59,592 bases of DNA from Fischerella thermalis PCC 7521 (GTDB lineage: Bacteria > Cyanobacteriota > Cyanobacteriia > Cyanobacteriales > Nostocaceae): NCBI RefSeq assembly GCF_000317225.1, contig NZ_AJLL01000052.1, forward strand, positions 1-59,592, given 5' to 3'. Positions 37,854-46,296 of the stretch are shown piece by piece; within the stretch, counting starts at the first letter, position 1, and each line of letters begins with the position of its first letter. A model generated the notes under the pieces. That model saw nothing but the letters and a program-made list of their open reading frames with translations, was not told the origin of the DNA and did not search any database. The translations under genes and the position numbers were made by a program.

Positions 37854-38852
37854 TTAGATCACCAAAACAATCTTACCCGTCGTCGAGCCAGATTCAATTA
37901 ACTGGTGGGCTTTTGCGGCTTCTGCTAATGGTAATTCCTGACTGACATGAATCTTTAACTTACCTGCATCGATATATTTAGCACACTCTGCCAAGATATC
38001 TGCATGGTGCTGCTGTGCTTCTAGGATTCCTTGCAGCATTGGTGTGAGCATTAATTCTAAACCAATGCGGAGATTGCGATTTCTGGCAATTTTCCAAACT
38101 GTATTGGCATCTGGTTCTAAAATCGTCACAATATCGCCATAAATCCGCACTGCTGGGAAGGTTTTGTGAAAAGTTTCTCCACCGACGGTATCAAAAGCCA
38201 AGTCTACGCCTTCACCACCAGTCCAATCTAAAGCTGCTTGCGCAAAATCTGTTTGTTTGTACAAAATTGGATAATCTGCACCGAGCTGTTTGACAAAATC
38301 TGCTTTCTCTTGAGAACTGACTGTTGTGCAGACATTTGCACCTTTAAGTTTAGCCAGTTGAATGGCTACATGACCAACACCACCAGCACCAGCATGAATC
38401 AAAACTTTTTCCCCTGGTTCTAGTCTGCCACGTTCGTATAAAGCTTCCCAAGCGGTAATTAAGACTAAGGGTGCTGCGGCTGCTTCTGCAAAAGATACAG
38501 ATGTGGGTTTGTGGGCAGCAAAACGCTCATCTACTGTAGTGTATTCAGCATAGTTGCCTTGGTGTGCGCCCAAGCCGCCATTGCAAAAATATACTTCATC
38601 CCCGACACGGAATTTTTTTACACCAGTGCCAACAGCCTCAACTATACCTGCACCGTCACATCCTAAAATTGCAGGCATTTGATCGGGGTAAAAAGTGCCA
38701 CGTTTGCGAAGTTTGGTATCAATGGGGTTAACACCAGCTGCTCTTAATCGTACCACAAGTTCAGTTTCACCAACAGATACACTAGGATTTGCTACATCCT
38801 GTAGTTGCAAAACTTCAGGATTGCCAGGTGCTGTCATTAGGACTGCTTTCAT
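37854..38852 (-). CDS. Zinc-type alcohol dehydrogenase-like / quinone oxidoreductase
   Basis: This 332-residue MDR-superfamily protein reduces a quinone or enone with NADPH. The start at 38852 (MKAVLMTAPGNPEV) follows a GGAAG-like site; an open frame 22 codons longer is rejected because that part overlaps a broken kinase gene. The N-terminal GroES-like domain has NPIDTKLRKRG near 43-53; the NADP-binding motif is AGAGGVGHVAIQLAK near 150-164. Cysteine and histidine ligands for catalytic zinc are absent, so it is the zinc-free quinone oxidoreductase type. Substrate is unknown. Confidence 0.88.
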   Translation of the reverse strand: MKAVLMTAPGNPEVLQLQDVANPSVSVGETELVVRLRAAGVNPIDTKLRKRGTFYPDQMPAILGCDGAGIVEAVGTGVKKFRVGDEVYFCNGGLGAHQGNYAEYTTVDERFAAHKPTSVSFAEAAAAPLVLITAWEALYERGRLEPGEKVLIHAGAGGVGHVAIQLAKLKGANVCTTVSSQEKADFVKQLGADYPILYKQTDFAQAALDWTGGEGVDLAFDTVGGETFHKTFPAVRIYGDIVTILEPDANTVWKIARNRNLRIGLELMLTPMLQGILEAQQHHADILAECAKYIDAGKLKIHVSQELPLAEAAKAHQLIESGSTTGKIVLVI

Positions 38853-38876
38853 GACTTCTTCCTTCTTTGGAAGCAG

Positions 38877-39189
38877 TGATAAATATTTGAGAGTCGGGGG
38901 GTGAGTGCTTGATGCCATTATCTAACAGATTGAGCAATGCTTGCAACAATCTTTCGGAGTCACCCTGGATTTGCAAGTCAGCCACGTTGACTTGGGCTGA
39001 AATTTGCGAATTTTGCATTCGTGTTTCTACTGCTCTGACAGCAAGCCTAATCAAGCTTACCAGTTGAATATGTTGCTTTTCTAACAGTGTCACCCCAGCT
39101 TCCAAACGCCCCAAATCTAACAAACCACCAATGAGGCGTGATAGGCGTTTGGTTTCATCTTCTACGTTTTGAAAAAAGCGAATCTGCAA
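38877..39189 (-). pseudogene. Fragment of a sensor histidine kinase
   Basis: About 100 residues remain: FFQNVEDETKRLSRLIGGLL then DLGRLEAG, the second half of a HisKA dimerisation domain without its His box, and LLQALLNLLDNGIKHSPPDS, the N-box start of a HATPase_c domain. The G boxes are missing because the frame runs straight into the 5' region of the oxidoreductase gene. There is no ATG at the left end; the frame starts from a TTG in degenerate sequence. It is a truncated relic. Confidence 0.8.
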
Positions 39190-39370
39190 CTTATCACCAG
39201 TGGGGCATACTTGCTTAAGAAATAGTAGGTATTGATTGATATTTAATGGTGAATGTAATATCTAAAACATCCCTCTAGAGAAACAAATTTGTCGGAATTT
39301 GTAATCAAAACTCAGAAACTTCTGAGAGATTTTCTCGGTCAAATTCTTCACATTCTCCGAAATTTCTCTT

Positions 39371-40774
39371 ATGCCTGAATCAGCTAAAGGTATGCCTGGA
39401 ATACCTGATCTTACCCATCCTACGGAACTTGTTCAATTTGGCACTGATGTCCTGAAAGCTTCGCTGTTACTAGTATTTGTGATTGTGGCTTTGGGAGTTG
39501 CGATCGCTCTAGTCAACTTTTCCCTGCGTCGCCAGCAAGTAGAACAAGCTAATTTTATTGATGAATGGGCAATTCGTTACTCGCAAATCCTCGCAGGCTT
39601 ACCACACTTAACTTTAGTTTTAATTCTATTAATAGGAGGATTTTTTCTTTGCTCAACTTTGAGCAATAGATATCACCACTGGGAACAGGCAAAAGTGGCG
39701 CAAGTAGCAGCAAGTGTTGCTGGTGACAGACTAGAACAAATTGCCCCACAAATACGTTATGTCGTGCAAGTACCATACAGTTACACCACGCAAGTTAATG
39801 GCAAGATTGTCACAGTCAATGAAACACGAGAAGAAAGCCGCTATCTGACACTAGCTGGTTCACAAATTCAAGTCAAAATCGACCAAACTCCCGATGTCCA
39901 AAATCGCCGTGCAACATATCGCGTAGACTATACTGCTGACTATAAAGTAGTTAATCAGCTTCCAGACAACATTAATCAGTTCTTCTGGGAAGCACCACCC
40001 CCCAATGGCTACTCCCTACTTTCCGGCTACAAAATAGAGCAAGCTGGTAGGAGATTACAACAAACTAGCCCGGGTAATTACAGCTTTCCCTTTCGCTTAG
40101 GACAAGGAGAAGAAACCACCTTTCGAGTCTCTTACAAAGCTCAAGGCGGTTCCCGTTGGATTTATAGTGCTGATGGACAGTTACTCCAGAATTTTCGCTT
40201 AGTAGCTATTGCTAACTTTCCAGGGGCTGATTTTGCTAGCGGCATTGTACCAACTGAAATTGCAGGCGAGGGACAAAGCACCCGATTTACTTGGGTATTT
40301 GACGATAATGTTTCTGTGAGAAACCCATTTGGAGTATTTACAAATACTAATCCTGTTCGTAATACAGGTGTGCTTCCCCGCCTGTTATTGCTAGCGCCAG
40401 CGTTATTTTTGTGGTGGATATTGTTGCTATATTTATCTATTCCTATGAATATAAAAAATATCGCTGTTGCTGGTGGGGTATTTTTTGCTTGTTTATTGGC
40501 TTTGACTTACACCAGTCGTGTCATGAGTCCCCAGTTTGCTTGGACTTTGATTTCCCTCGTTTTACTGGTGTTGAGTTGGGGACTAGGTGTAAATGTTCGT
40601 GCTTCCCTGGCTGCAGTTATTTGTACTATTGCTGGAGCTGTGCTACCCGTGTTTGGATTGTTAGTACCTTATAGTGGTTTGACACTAAGTTTAGCTGGTT
40701 TTCTTTCGGCAGTTTGGTTAGCAGTTCATCACTGGTTTGGCTGGTACAGGGTACAACCACAAGATCAGCGATGA
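39371..40774 (+). CDS. CreD-like multi-spanning membrane protein
   Basis: This 467-residue protein has two N-terminal transmembrane helices (about 30-50 and 76-97), a large extracytoplasmic domain (about 100-335, with TYRVDYTADYKVVNQLP and RWIYSADGQLLQNFRLVAI), and about five C-terminal helices (about 335-455). The layout resembles CreD, the inner-membrane protein of the CreBC regulon, but sequence similarity by eye is weak and I do not assign the name. The start ATG at 39371 follows 180 bp of spacer. No operon partner is evident. Confidence 0.6.
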   Translation: MPESAKGMPGIPDLTHPTELVQFGTDVLKASLLLVFVIVALGVAIALVNFSLRRQQVEQANFIDEWAIRYSQILAGLPHLTLVLILLIGGFFLCSTLSNRYHHWEQAKVAQVAASVAGDRLEQIAPQIRYVVQVPYSYTTQVNGKIVTVNETREESRYLTLAGSQIQVKIDQTPDVQNRRATYRVDYTADYKVVNQLPDNINQFFWEAPPPNGYSLLSGYKIEQAGRRLQQTSPGNYSFPFRLGQGEETTFRVSYKAQGGSRWIYSADGQLLQNFRLVAIANFPGADFASGIVPTEIAGEGQSTRFTWVFDDNVSVRNPFGVFTNTNPVRNTGVLPRLLLLAPALFLWWILLLYLSIPMNIKNIAVAGGVFFACLLALTYTSRVMSPQFAWTLISLVLLVLSWGLGVNVRASLAAVICTIAGAVLPVFGLLVPYSGLTLSLAGFLSAVWLAVHHWFGWYRVQPQDQR

Positions 40775-40799
40775 TTGAACAAAGGCAGTCCCAACGAAA

Positions 40800-40866
40800 A
40801 ACCTCACAAGAACAGCCCCTCTCCGCGAGCTCGGAGAGGGGTGTCCTCTCTTGACGGGGTGAGGTT
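40800..40866. repeat. CCTCAC...GTGAGG hairpin repeat
   Basis: Outer arms AACCTCAC/GTGAGGTT enclose a perfect 10-bp hairpin CCCCTCTCCG/CGGAGAGGGG (40816-40841). A related element lies at 45386-45436. The remainder of the 40775-41179 spacer holds one HIP1 site and no gene. Confidence 0.75.
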
Positions 40867-41179
40867 ACTTTCAAATCAGTCATTCAGGCTACTGTTTTGG
40901 CACAACCAAAAGTGAAAATTCCTACCCCAACTGAACCTCCTACCCTCTACCTTTGAAGAAACAATTTCCTAAAAAGCGATCGCTTGCCACCACTACTGTC
41001 TCAATTTTCGGATTGGGAAGAGCAAGCTAGGATCAAGATAGTGGTTTTCACATGTTAGGCCAAATGCCACCGTTAATATTCAAAGCCGCGATACCACTTT
41101 ACCTGGCTGAAAATTTTCAATTTTTCGTTGGTAAATTGGTATGAAATTTTATTTCTTTGCAAAAGACATCTAAAAATTT

Positions 41180-42559
41180 ATGACCTACGATTACGACCTG
41201 TTTGTCATTGGTGCTGGTTCTGGGGGGTTAGCAGCTTCTAAACGTGCTGCTAGCTACGGAGCAAAAGTAGCGATCGCCGAAGAAAGTTTAGTTGGTGGTA
41301 CTTGTGTCATTCGTGGCTGCATTCCCAAAAAATTGATGGTCTATGGCTCCCATTTTCCAGCATTATTCCATGATGCAGCAGGCTATGGCTGGAAGGTAGG
41401 CGAAGCAGAATTAGACTGGGAATATTTTATTACAGCTATAGATAAGGAAGTACGACGGCTTTCCCAACTACATATTGGTTTCTTGGAAAAAGCCGGGGTA
41501 GAACTTATTCCCAGTCGTGCTACTCTTTTAGACCCGCACACTATCGAAGTTGATGGACGCAAAGTCACTGCCGATAAAATTTTAATTGCTGTTGGTGGTC
41601 GTCCCGTCAAACCTGATTTACCGGGGATGGAATATGGCATCACCTCTAATGAAATGTTTCATCTCCCAGCAAAACCCAAGCATATAGCAATTATTGGTGC
41701 TGGTTACATCGGCACGGAGTTTGCTTGCATTATGCGCGGTTTGGGATGCGAAGTTACCCAAGTTATCCGTAAAGAACTTATCCTCAATGGTTTTGATGAA
41801 GATATCCGCACTAATATTCAAGAGGGGATGACCAACCACGGCATTAAAATCATCCAGAATCATGTAGTCGAAGCAGTGGAGAAAGTGCCGGAAGGTCTTA
41901 AAATCAAGTTATCTGGAGAAAACAAAGAACCAATTATTGCCGATGTGTTTTTAGTAGCAACAGGTCGCGCCCCCAATATCGAAGGGCTGGGTTTAGAAAA
42001 GGCTGGAGTTGAAACCTGTTGTGGTTCCATTGAAGGCCCTGGATATAGCACAATGGATGCGATCGCTGTGAACGAATACAGCCAGACTTCCCAAGCAAAC
42101 ATTTTTGCAGTAGGTGATGTTACTGACCGGATGAATTTAACCCCAGTCGCTATTGGTGAAGGGCGGGCGTTTGCAGATAGTGAATTTGGTAATAACCGCC
42201 GTGTATTTAGTCACGAAAATGTCCCGACTGCTATTTTTTCTACACCGGAAGCAGCCACAGTTGGTCTCACAGAAGCCCAAGCCCGGGAAAAGCTGGGAGA
42301 CGATGGGGTGAAAATCTACCGAACTCGTTTCCGTCCTTTGTTCCACAGTTTGACGGGCGCCCAAGAAAGAACCATGATGAAATTGGTAGTAGATGCCAGT
42401 ACTGACAAAGTATTAGGCGCTCATATGGTAGGAGAAAATGCAGGTGAGATCATTCAAGGTGTAGCGATCGCTATTAATATGGGCGCAACGAAAAAAGATT
42501 TTGATGCCACCGTTGGTATCCATCCCACAGCAGCAGAAGAATTTGTCACAATGCGGTAG
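41180..42559 (+). CDS. gor: Glutathione reductase
   Basis: This flavoenzyme reduces oxidised glutathione with NADPH. The 459-residue protein has the FAD motif VIGAGSGGLAASKRAA at residues 9-24, the redox disulfide C42/C47 in GGTCVIRGCIPKK, the second nucleotide motif IIGAGYIGTEFA near 176-187, FAVGDVT near 309-315, and the catalytic His448/Glu453 pair in GIHPTAAEEF from the partner subunit. These distinguish it from trypanothione or mercuric reductases. It stands alone between repeat-rich spacers. Confidence 0.95.
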   Translation: MTYDYDLFVIGAGSGGLAASKRAASYGAKVAIAEESLVGGTCVIRGCIPKKLMVYGSHFPALFHDAAGYGWKVGEAELDWEYFITAIDKEVRRLSQLHIGFLEKAGVELIPSRATLLDPHTIEVDGRKVTADKILIAVGGRPVKPDLPGMEYGITSNEMFHLPAKPKHIAIIGAGYIGTEFACIMRGLGCEVTQVIRKELILNGFDEDIRTNIQEGMTNHGIKIIQNHVVEAVEKVPEGLKIKLSGENKEPIIADVFLVATGRAPNIEGLGLEKAGVETCCGSIEGPGYSTMDAIAVNEYSQTSQANIFAVGDVTDRMNLTPVAIGEGRAFADSEFGNNRRVFSHENVPTAIFSTPEAATVGLTEAQAREKLGDDGVKIYRTRFRPLFHSLTGAQERTMMKLVVDASTDKVLGAHMVGENAGEIIQGVAIAINMGATKKDFDATVGIHPTAAEEFVTMR

Positions 42560-42601
42560 TTGTTGGTTGTTGGCTGCAACTACTAATACCGTTAAGGCGC
42601 T

Positions 42602-42638
42602 GGTAATAGGTCATTGGTTTTTCTCATTACCTATTACC
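42602..42638. repeat. GGTAATAGGT hairpin repeat after gor
   Basis: A perfect 10-bp inverted repeat (GGTAATAGGT/ACCTATTACC) of the TAATGGG repeat type, 43 bp past the gor stop. It may end the gor transcript although no T-run follows. Confidence 0.6.
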
Positions 42639-42726
42639 CATTACCCTTACAGGTTCGCGCTTACGCTCATAATTACTATCCCTCTGAAAGAATATTTTTT
42701 CTAAAATTTATGCAATCTTGATGATG

Positions 42727-43791
42727 TTAAACTATGGTAAACACAGAACTTGTAACTGTGTTAACTTGCACTCCAATCAAACTAGCCAACAGATCACCTG
42801 TACTCGTGACACTGATCAGCGTATTATTGGCATCTGCGCCAGTACCTTGGGTAATTGTCAGGTCTGCAAAGCGTAAACCACTTAACTCAATGCGGTCTTG
42901 TCTGAATGCAAAGTTTTCAATCAGATCAAATCCTTCGCCAGCAGCAAGCACAAAGGTATCACGACCACTGCCACTAAATACTGTATCGAAGCCTGAACCA
43001 GAATCAATTTTATTATTGCCGGCTTCGGCGTAAATTACGTCATCACCATTGCCACCATAAATTTGATCGTTGCCTTGACCAGCATAAATCCTGTCGTTAC
43101 CAGCTTCGCCATAAAGCTTGTCGTTGCCTGCATCGCCTTCGAGAATATCATTGCCACCTAAGCCACTGATGGTATCATTTTTTTCAAAACCTTGAATGCG
43201 ATCGCTGGCGGATGTGCCGCCAGGACGGTCTACAAAGTCAACTCGGTTGGGATTAAATAGGAAACCGACGCGAATATTACCGCCTGGTTCACCGCCATCT
43301 TGGTCATCCACCGGATTTATTTGACGATACTCGTAAGTCGGGCCACCAGCAGCTGCGATCGCATCAATTAAAGTTTGATAGGTCAGATTCCCATCAACAA
43401 CAGAGTCATTTGTGGCCCCGTTGTTGTCTTGCACTTCTTCTAAACTGATGATGTCTGGTGACTTGAGATTGTTAACAATTGCATTTGCCAAGCTAGTAAA
43501 CTTGCCACTACCATCACCAGGGTCAAGGTTTTCAACATTGAAGGTGGCAACAGTCAGTTTATCCTCCCCAGTAGCATCGTTTGCTATTACCGTTGTGGGG
43601 ATTGTCCGTCCGCCATTGCCGAGAATTGTTGCTGTCGGTAAGGAATTGCCGTTTGATAGTACAGTGATACTGGGATTACCACCAATTTGGGTAATCGAGA
43701 GAAGGCTTAATTTTTCAGCGAGTTTTCTTTGTGTCTTGGTGTCTTGGTGGTGAAGAAAGTTGATTTTTGAACCACTAAGGCACAAAGACAC
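42727..43791 (-). CDS. Truncated endonuclease/exonuclease/phosphatase-RTX chimera
   Basis: This 354-residue frame looks like a shrunken derivative of the large secreted EEP-RTX nucleases of cyanobacteria. It keeps TVATFNVENLDP (about 79-90), the IISLEEVQD metal-binding block (about 113-121) and NIRVGFLFNPNRV, but the second half of the EEP domain, with the catalytic histidines, is missing; VDRPGGTSAS jumps directly into RTX calcium-binding nonapeptides (GGNDILEGD, GGNGDDVIY) at about 200-265. The N-terminus is also replaced: residues 1 to about 24 (HHQDTKTQRK) come from a dispersed DNA repeat. It may still be secreted through its RTX tail, but nuclease activity is unlikely. Confidence 0.75.
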   Translation of the reverse strand: MSLCLSGSKINFLHHQDTKTQRKLAEKLSLLSITQIGGNPSITVLSNGNSLPTATILGNGGRTIPTTVIANDATGEDKLTVATFNVENLDPGDGSGKFTSLANAIVNNLKSPDIISLEEVQDNNGATNDSVVDGNLTYQTLIDAIAAAGGPTYEYRQINPVDDQDGGEPGGNIRVGFLFNPNRVDFVDRPGGTSASDRIQGFEKNDTISGLGGNDILEGDAGNDKLYGEAGNDRIYAGQGNDQIYGGNGDDVIYAEAGNNKIDSGSGFDTVFSGSGRDTFVLAAGEGFDLIENFAFRQDRIELSGLRFADLTITQGTGADANNTLISVTSTGDLLASLIGVQVNTVTSSVFTIV

Positions 43792-43795
43792 TAAG
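43727..43795. repeat. Dispersed inverted repeat at the 5' end of the EEP-RTX gene
   Basis: The inverted ends CTTTGTGTCTTGGTGTCTTGG and CACAAAGACACTAAG belong to the same family as 35971-36040. It supplies the start codon and first codons of the chimera. Confidence 0.8.
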
Positions 43796-43799
43796 ATAT

Positions 43800-44189
43800 C
43801 TAATCATCCTCATACTCTGCCCAACTATTTGGTGTTTCCGACACGGCTACTTTCAGTTGCACATCTGCTGGGACTCGTTTTTTGGTTTCGTCATAAATAT
43901 ATTTAGCAATCATCTCAGCAGTTGTTTCGTACTCAGGCGGTAAGACTTCGTTAAGGATACAGTGGTCAAGTCCGCCTTTGGATACGTCTTGTTTGGCCCA
44001 GCGCAAGGTTCTAAAATCAGCTACCATGACTGGGTGTGGACAATATTGGGAAGAATGTAGTTTGGATGAAGTTACTTCGATTCGCACCGTGTAATTATGT
44101 CCATGCATCCGACCGCAAGGGCCATCATAATCTTTAATGTAATGGGCGCTGTTAAAGGAGAATTCAGTTACTAGTTTCCATTTGGGCAT
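43800..44189 (-). CDS. queD: 6-carboxytetrahydropterin synthase
   Basis: QueD converts dihydroneopterin triphosphate to 6-carboxy-5,6,7,8-tetrahydropterin, the substrate of QueE. The 129-residue protein has the zinc ligands H16, H29 and H31 (SAHYI, MHGHNY), the catalytic Cys25 in GPCGRMHGHNY, and the conserved LDHCILN and ETP segments. Length is typical of bacterial QueD/6-pyruvoyl-tetrahydropterin synthase homologues. QueE is at 9932-10729. The gene begins only 222 bp from the AIM24-like gene on the same strand and its stop is 5 bp from a dispersed repeat. Confidence 0.92.
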   Translation of the reverse strand: MPKWKLVTEFSFNSAHYIKDYDGPCGRMHGHNYTVRIEVTSSKLHSSQYCPHPVMVADFRTLRWAKQDVSKGGLDHCILNEVLPPEYETTAEMIAKYIYDETKKRVPADVQLKVAVSETPNSWAEYEDD

Positions 44190-44413
44190 TTAATATTGCC
44201 TCGCAGCCAATTCCGACACATTTTTGATCGTAACTGTGCTTTCTAGTTGATGGTTATGGATGACTCTAAAATAGTTCGCAAATGAAAGACATCTGTCGCC
44301 TCGCGATCGCTAAGGTAGTGTTTTTTTACGCTAAGGGACGTAGAGTTTGGCTACAGGAATTTTGCTATTTTTCAGTAGTGCATGTCGAAATTACTTAGAC
44401 CTATGGAATTGAC

Positions 44414-45142
44414 TTAATCTAGACGGAGACCATCATTTTCAGTCACCAATAATTTACCCTCACCGCTATACATCCAGACAAAACCCTCTCCACCACCTTT
44501 GCCAAAATGACCTAGTTTGCGATAATCTTCTTCGATACCGTTTGTGTATCCTTTCACCATGTCATAGTCAGCAATCAAAATTTCTCCTTTGCTGAGTTCT
44601 ATTACTCTTGCAGGTGTTGTAGTGCCTGCTACCACACGAGAAATTTGTCCTGGTAAAGCTTTGATCACCAGTCTCCATTTTCCATCATTAGAGCCTGCAA
44701 TTTGTCGGAACTTTAATCTTTTTGCTCCGATAACTACATTATCAGAACAAAACTTAAAGACGCCATCATCAAATTCCCATTGCTCCCGCTCTGATAGATC
44801 GATATAGTTGTAATGCAAAAAATCACCTTTTTGTCTAGGCTCAAGATAAACCATACCAGTACCTTGATACACAGGTGCGTTGTAGTCAATCTCCGTTCGC
44901 AAGGCTACCCACATATCTTTCAAACGGTTATCGGTTTTGTAAATACCATAATTTAATTTACCGATGCATCTGTGTAATGATCCTTTTTGAATGATGACTC
45001 CAGAGTTTTCAAGTCTAATTTCTACTTGCTGAGCAAATGGAATATCTTTTGTGGGATGGTAATATTTGTTGGTTTCTTTATTAATGTTGTTCTGTAAATA
45101 CCATAAATCTGTTGGTTCTAGGATCTTAACTTGATATTGCAT
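44414..45142 (-). CDS. AIM24-like protein
   Basis: This 242-residue protein looks like a member of the AIM24 (DUF124) family, beta-rich proteins of unknown biochemical role. The C-terminal half carries ISRVVAGTTTPARVIELSKG then EILIADYDMVKGYT and GKGGGEGFVWMYSGEGKLLV, the glycine-rich family ending. The N-terminal part is less typical. The ATG at 45142 gives MQYQVKIL; the ATG at 45151 or TTG at 45157 are also in frame. Nothing is known of its partners here. Confidence 0.6.
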   Translation of the reverse strand: MQYQVKILEPTDLWYLQNNINKETNKYYHPTKDIPFAQQVEIRLENSGVIIQKGSLHRCIGKLNYGIYKTDNRLKDMWVALRTEIDYNAPVYQGTGMVYLEPRQKGDFLHYNYIDLSEREQWEFDDGVFKFCSDNVVIGAKRLKFRQIAGSNDGKWRLVIKALPGQISRVVAGTTTPARVIELSKGEILIADYDMVKGYTNGIEEDYRKLGHFGKGGGEGFVWMYSGEGKLLVTENDGLRLD

Positions 45143-45157
45143 AATTAACATTTCCAA

Positions 45158-45664
45158 TCATCATTAAATTAGGTGTATTAAGTTTTTCTGTATTTGTCAA
45201 TACTTTTAATATTTTATTAATAGGCAATAGACAAAAACGAATAAGTCTATTACATATGTACTAATTTTTTTGCAAAATTAAATAGGAAATTTTATATCAC
45301 TAAATAGAAAATTTTTCTAGTTAATTACACAAACCATTAAAAATAGAGGATAAATATAGCAATTTTCGACGAGCGTAAAGCACAAACCTCACTCCGCCCT
45401 ATCGGGTTCCCCTCTCCTTGCTAGAGGGGGTGAGGTCTATTCAACTCAGTAGATACATCCAAGTCTGTCCATAGAAAGGGACGTAGTATTACCTGGGTGA
45501 GAAGAGATTATTAGCGAGAATTAATAATGTAAAGAAGATATATCAAAATCAATATTGTTCAAACAGCATTTTTTCAAAAAAATAAATATTTGCTGACTTC
45601 AACACTATTTACTCTTAAATTCTGACAAATTCACATCTAAGCAATAAAAAAAGAGTTTTTGATT
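45158..45664. other. Divergent spacer with CCTCAC hairpin repeat
   Basis: A 500-bp AT-rich spacer. At 45386-45436 lies an ACCTCAC...GTGAGGT element with inner CCCCTCT/AGAGGGG pairing, related to the one at 40800. No gene is credible. Confidence 0.5.
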
Positions 45665-46186
45665 ATGGCTGAACGTGAAGATAAAAACAATTATAGAAAT
45701 CCAAGCCAAGACGTATTTAAGGGTCTTTGGGAAGCAAAAGTAGTAATTGCCATAGCATTTATAGCTGTGTTTGTCAGACTTTCTCACACAAATGAACAAC
45801 CTACCACAGTTCCAACTGCCCAAGTGATCACCACATCGGAAGTAGCTAACTACCCTGATGAATTAATTGGCAAAACTGTAGCAGTCAGAAGCAGACCATT
45901 GCAAAGAGTTGGTTTAAGTTCTTTTACAGTCAGCGATCGCAGATTTTTTGGTGGTGAACCCATTTTAGTTGTGAATGCTTCTGGCAGACCTTTCGATTTA
46001 CCTAGCGATCGCGAAAATATCATTCAAGTTACAGGTGAAGTTCGTAACTTAGCAATTGCACAAATCGAGCGTCAATATAATCTGAGTCTACAAGACCAAT
46101 ATTATAGAGATTACATCAACAAGCCTGTAATTATTGCTAGAGATATCAGACTAGCACCAGATTCGACAGCAATTACCTTGAGATAA
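45665..46186 (+). CDS. Membrane-anchored protein of unknown function
   Basis: This 173-residue protein has a single N-terminal transmembrane helix (about 27-40, KVVIAIAFIAVFVRL) and an extracytoplasmic domain of about 130 residues. The domain reads as a beta-barrel-like fold (ELIGKTVAVRSRPLQRVGLSSFTV, EPILVVNASG, IIQVTGEVRN), suggestive of an OB-like fold, then a helix and NKPVIIARDIRLAP. Similar proteins are common in cyanobacteria without a known role. An upstream in-frame TTG at 45659 is less likely than the ATG at 45665. It ends at a strong terminator. Confidence 0.6.
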   Translation: MAEREDKNNYRNPSQDVFKGLWEAKVVIAIAFIAVFVRLSHTNEQPTTVPTAQVITTSEVANYPDELIGKTVAVRSRPLQRVGLSSFTVSDRRFFGGEPILVVNASGRPFDLPSDRENIIQVTGEVRNLAIAQIERQYNLSLQDQYYRDYINKPVIIARDIRLAPDSTAITLR

Positions 46187-46230
46187 GCGCAATCTTGCCA
46201 AACACTGTGCGTTTGTGTAAAAACTTTAGC

Positions 46231-46265
46231 AAAAGCGATCGCCTTCCTTGAGGGCGATCGCTTTT
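46231..46265. terminator. Perfect 13-bp hairpin built from two HIP1 sites
   Basis: AAAAGCGATCGCC pairs perfectly with GGCGATCGCTTTT across a 9-nt loop, followed by ATAAT. Each arm contains a full HIP1 octamer. It separates two genes on the plus strand and probably terminates the first. Confidence 0.8.
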
Positions 46266-46296
46266 ATAATAATTGTCTAACTCCTGTTGTCGTGCC

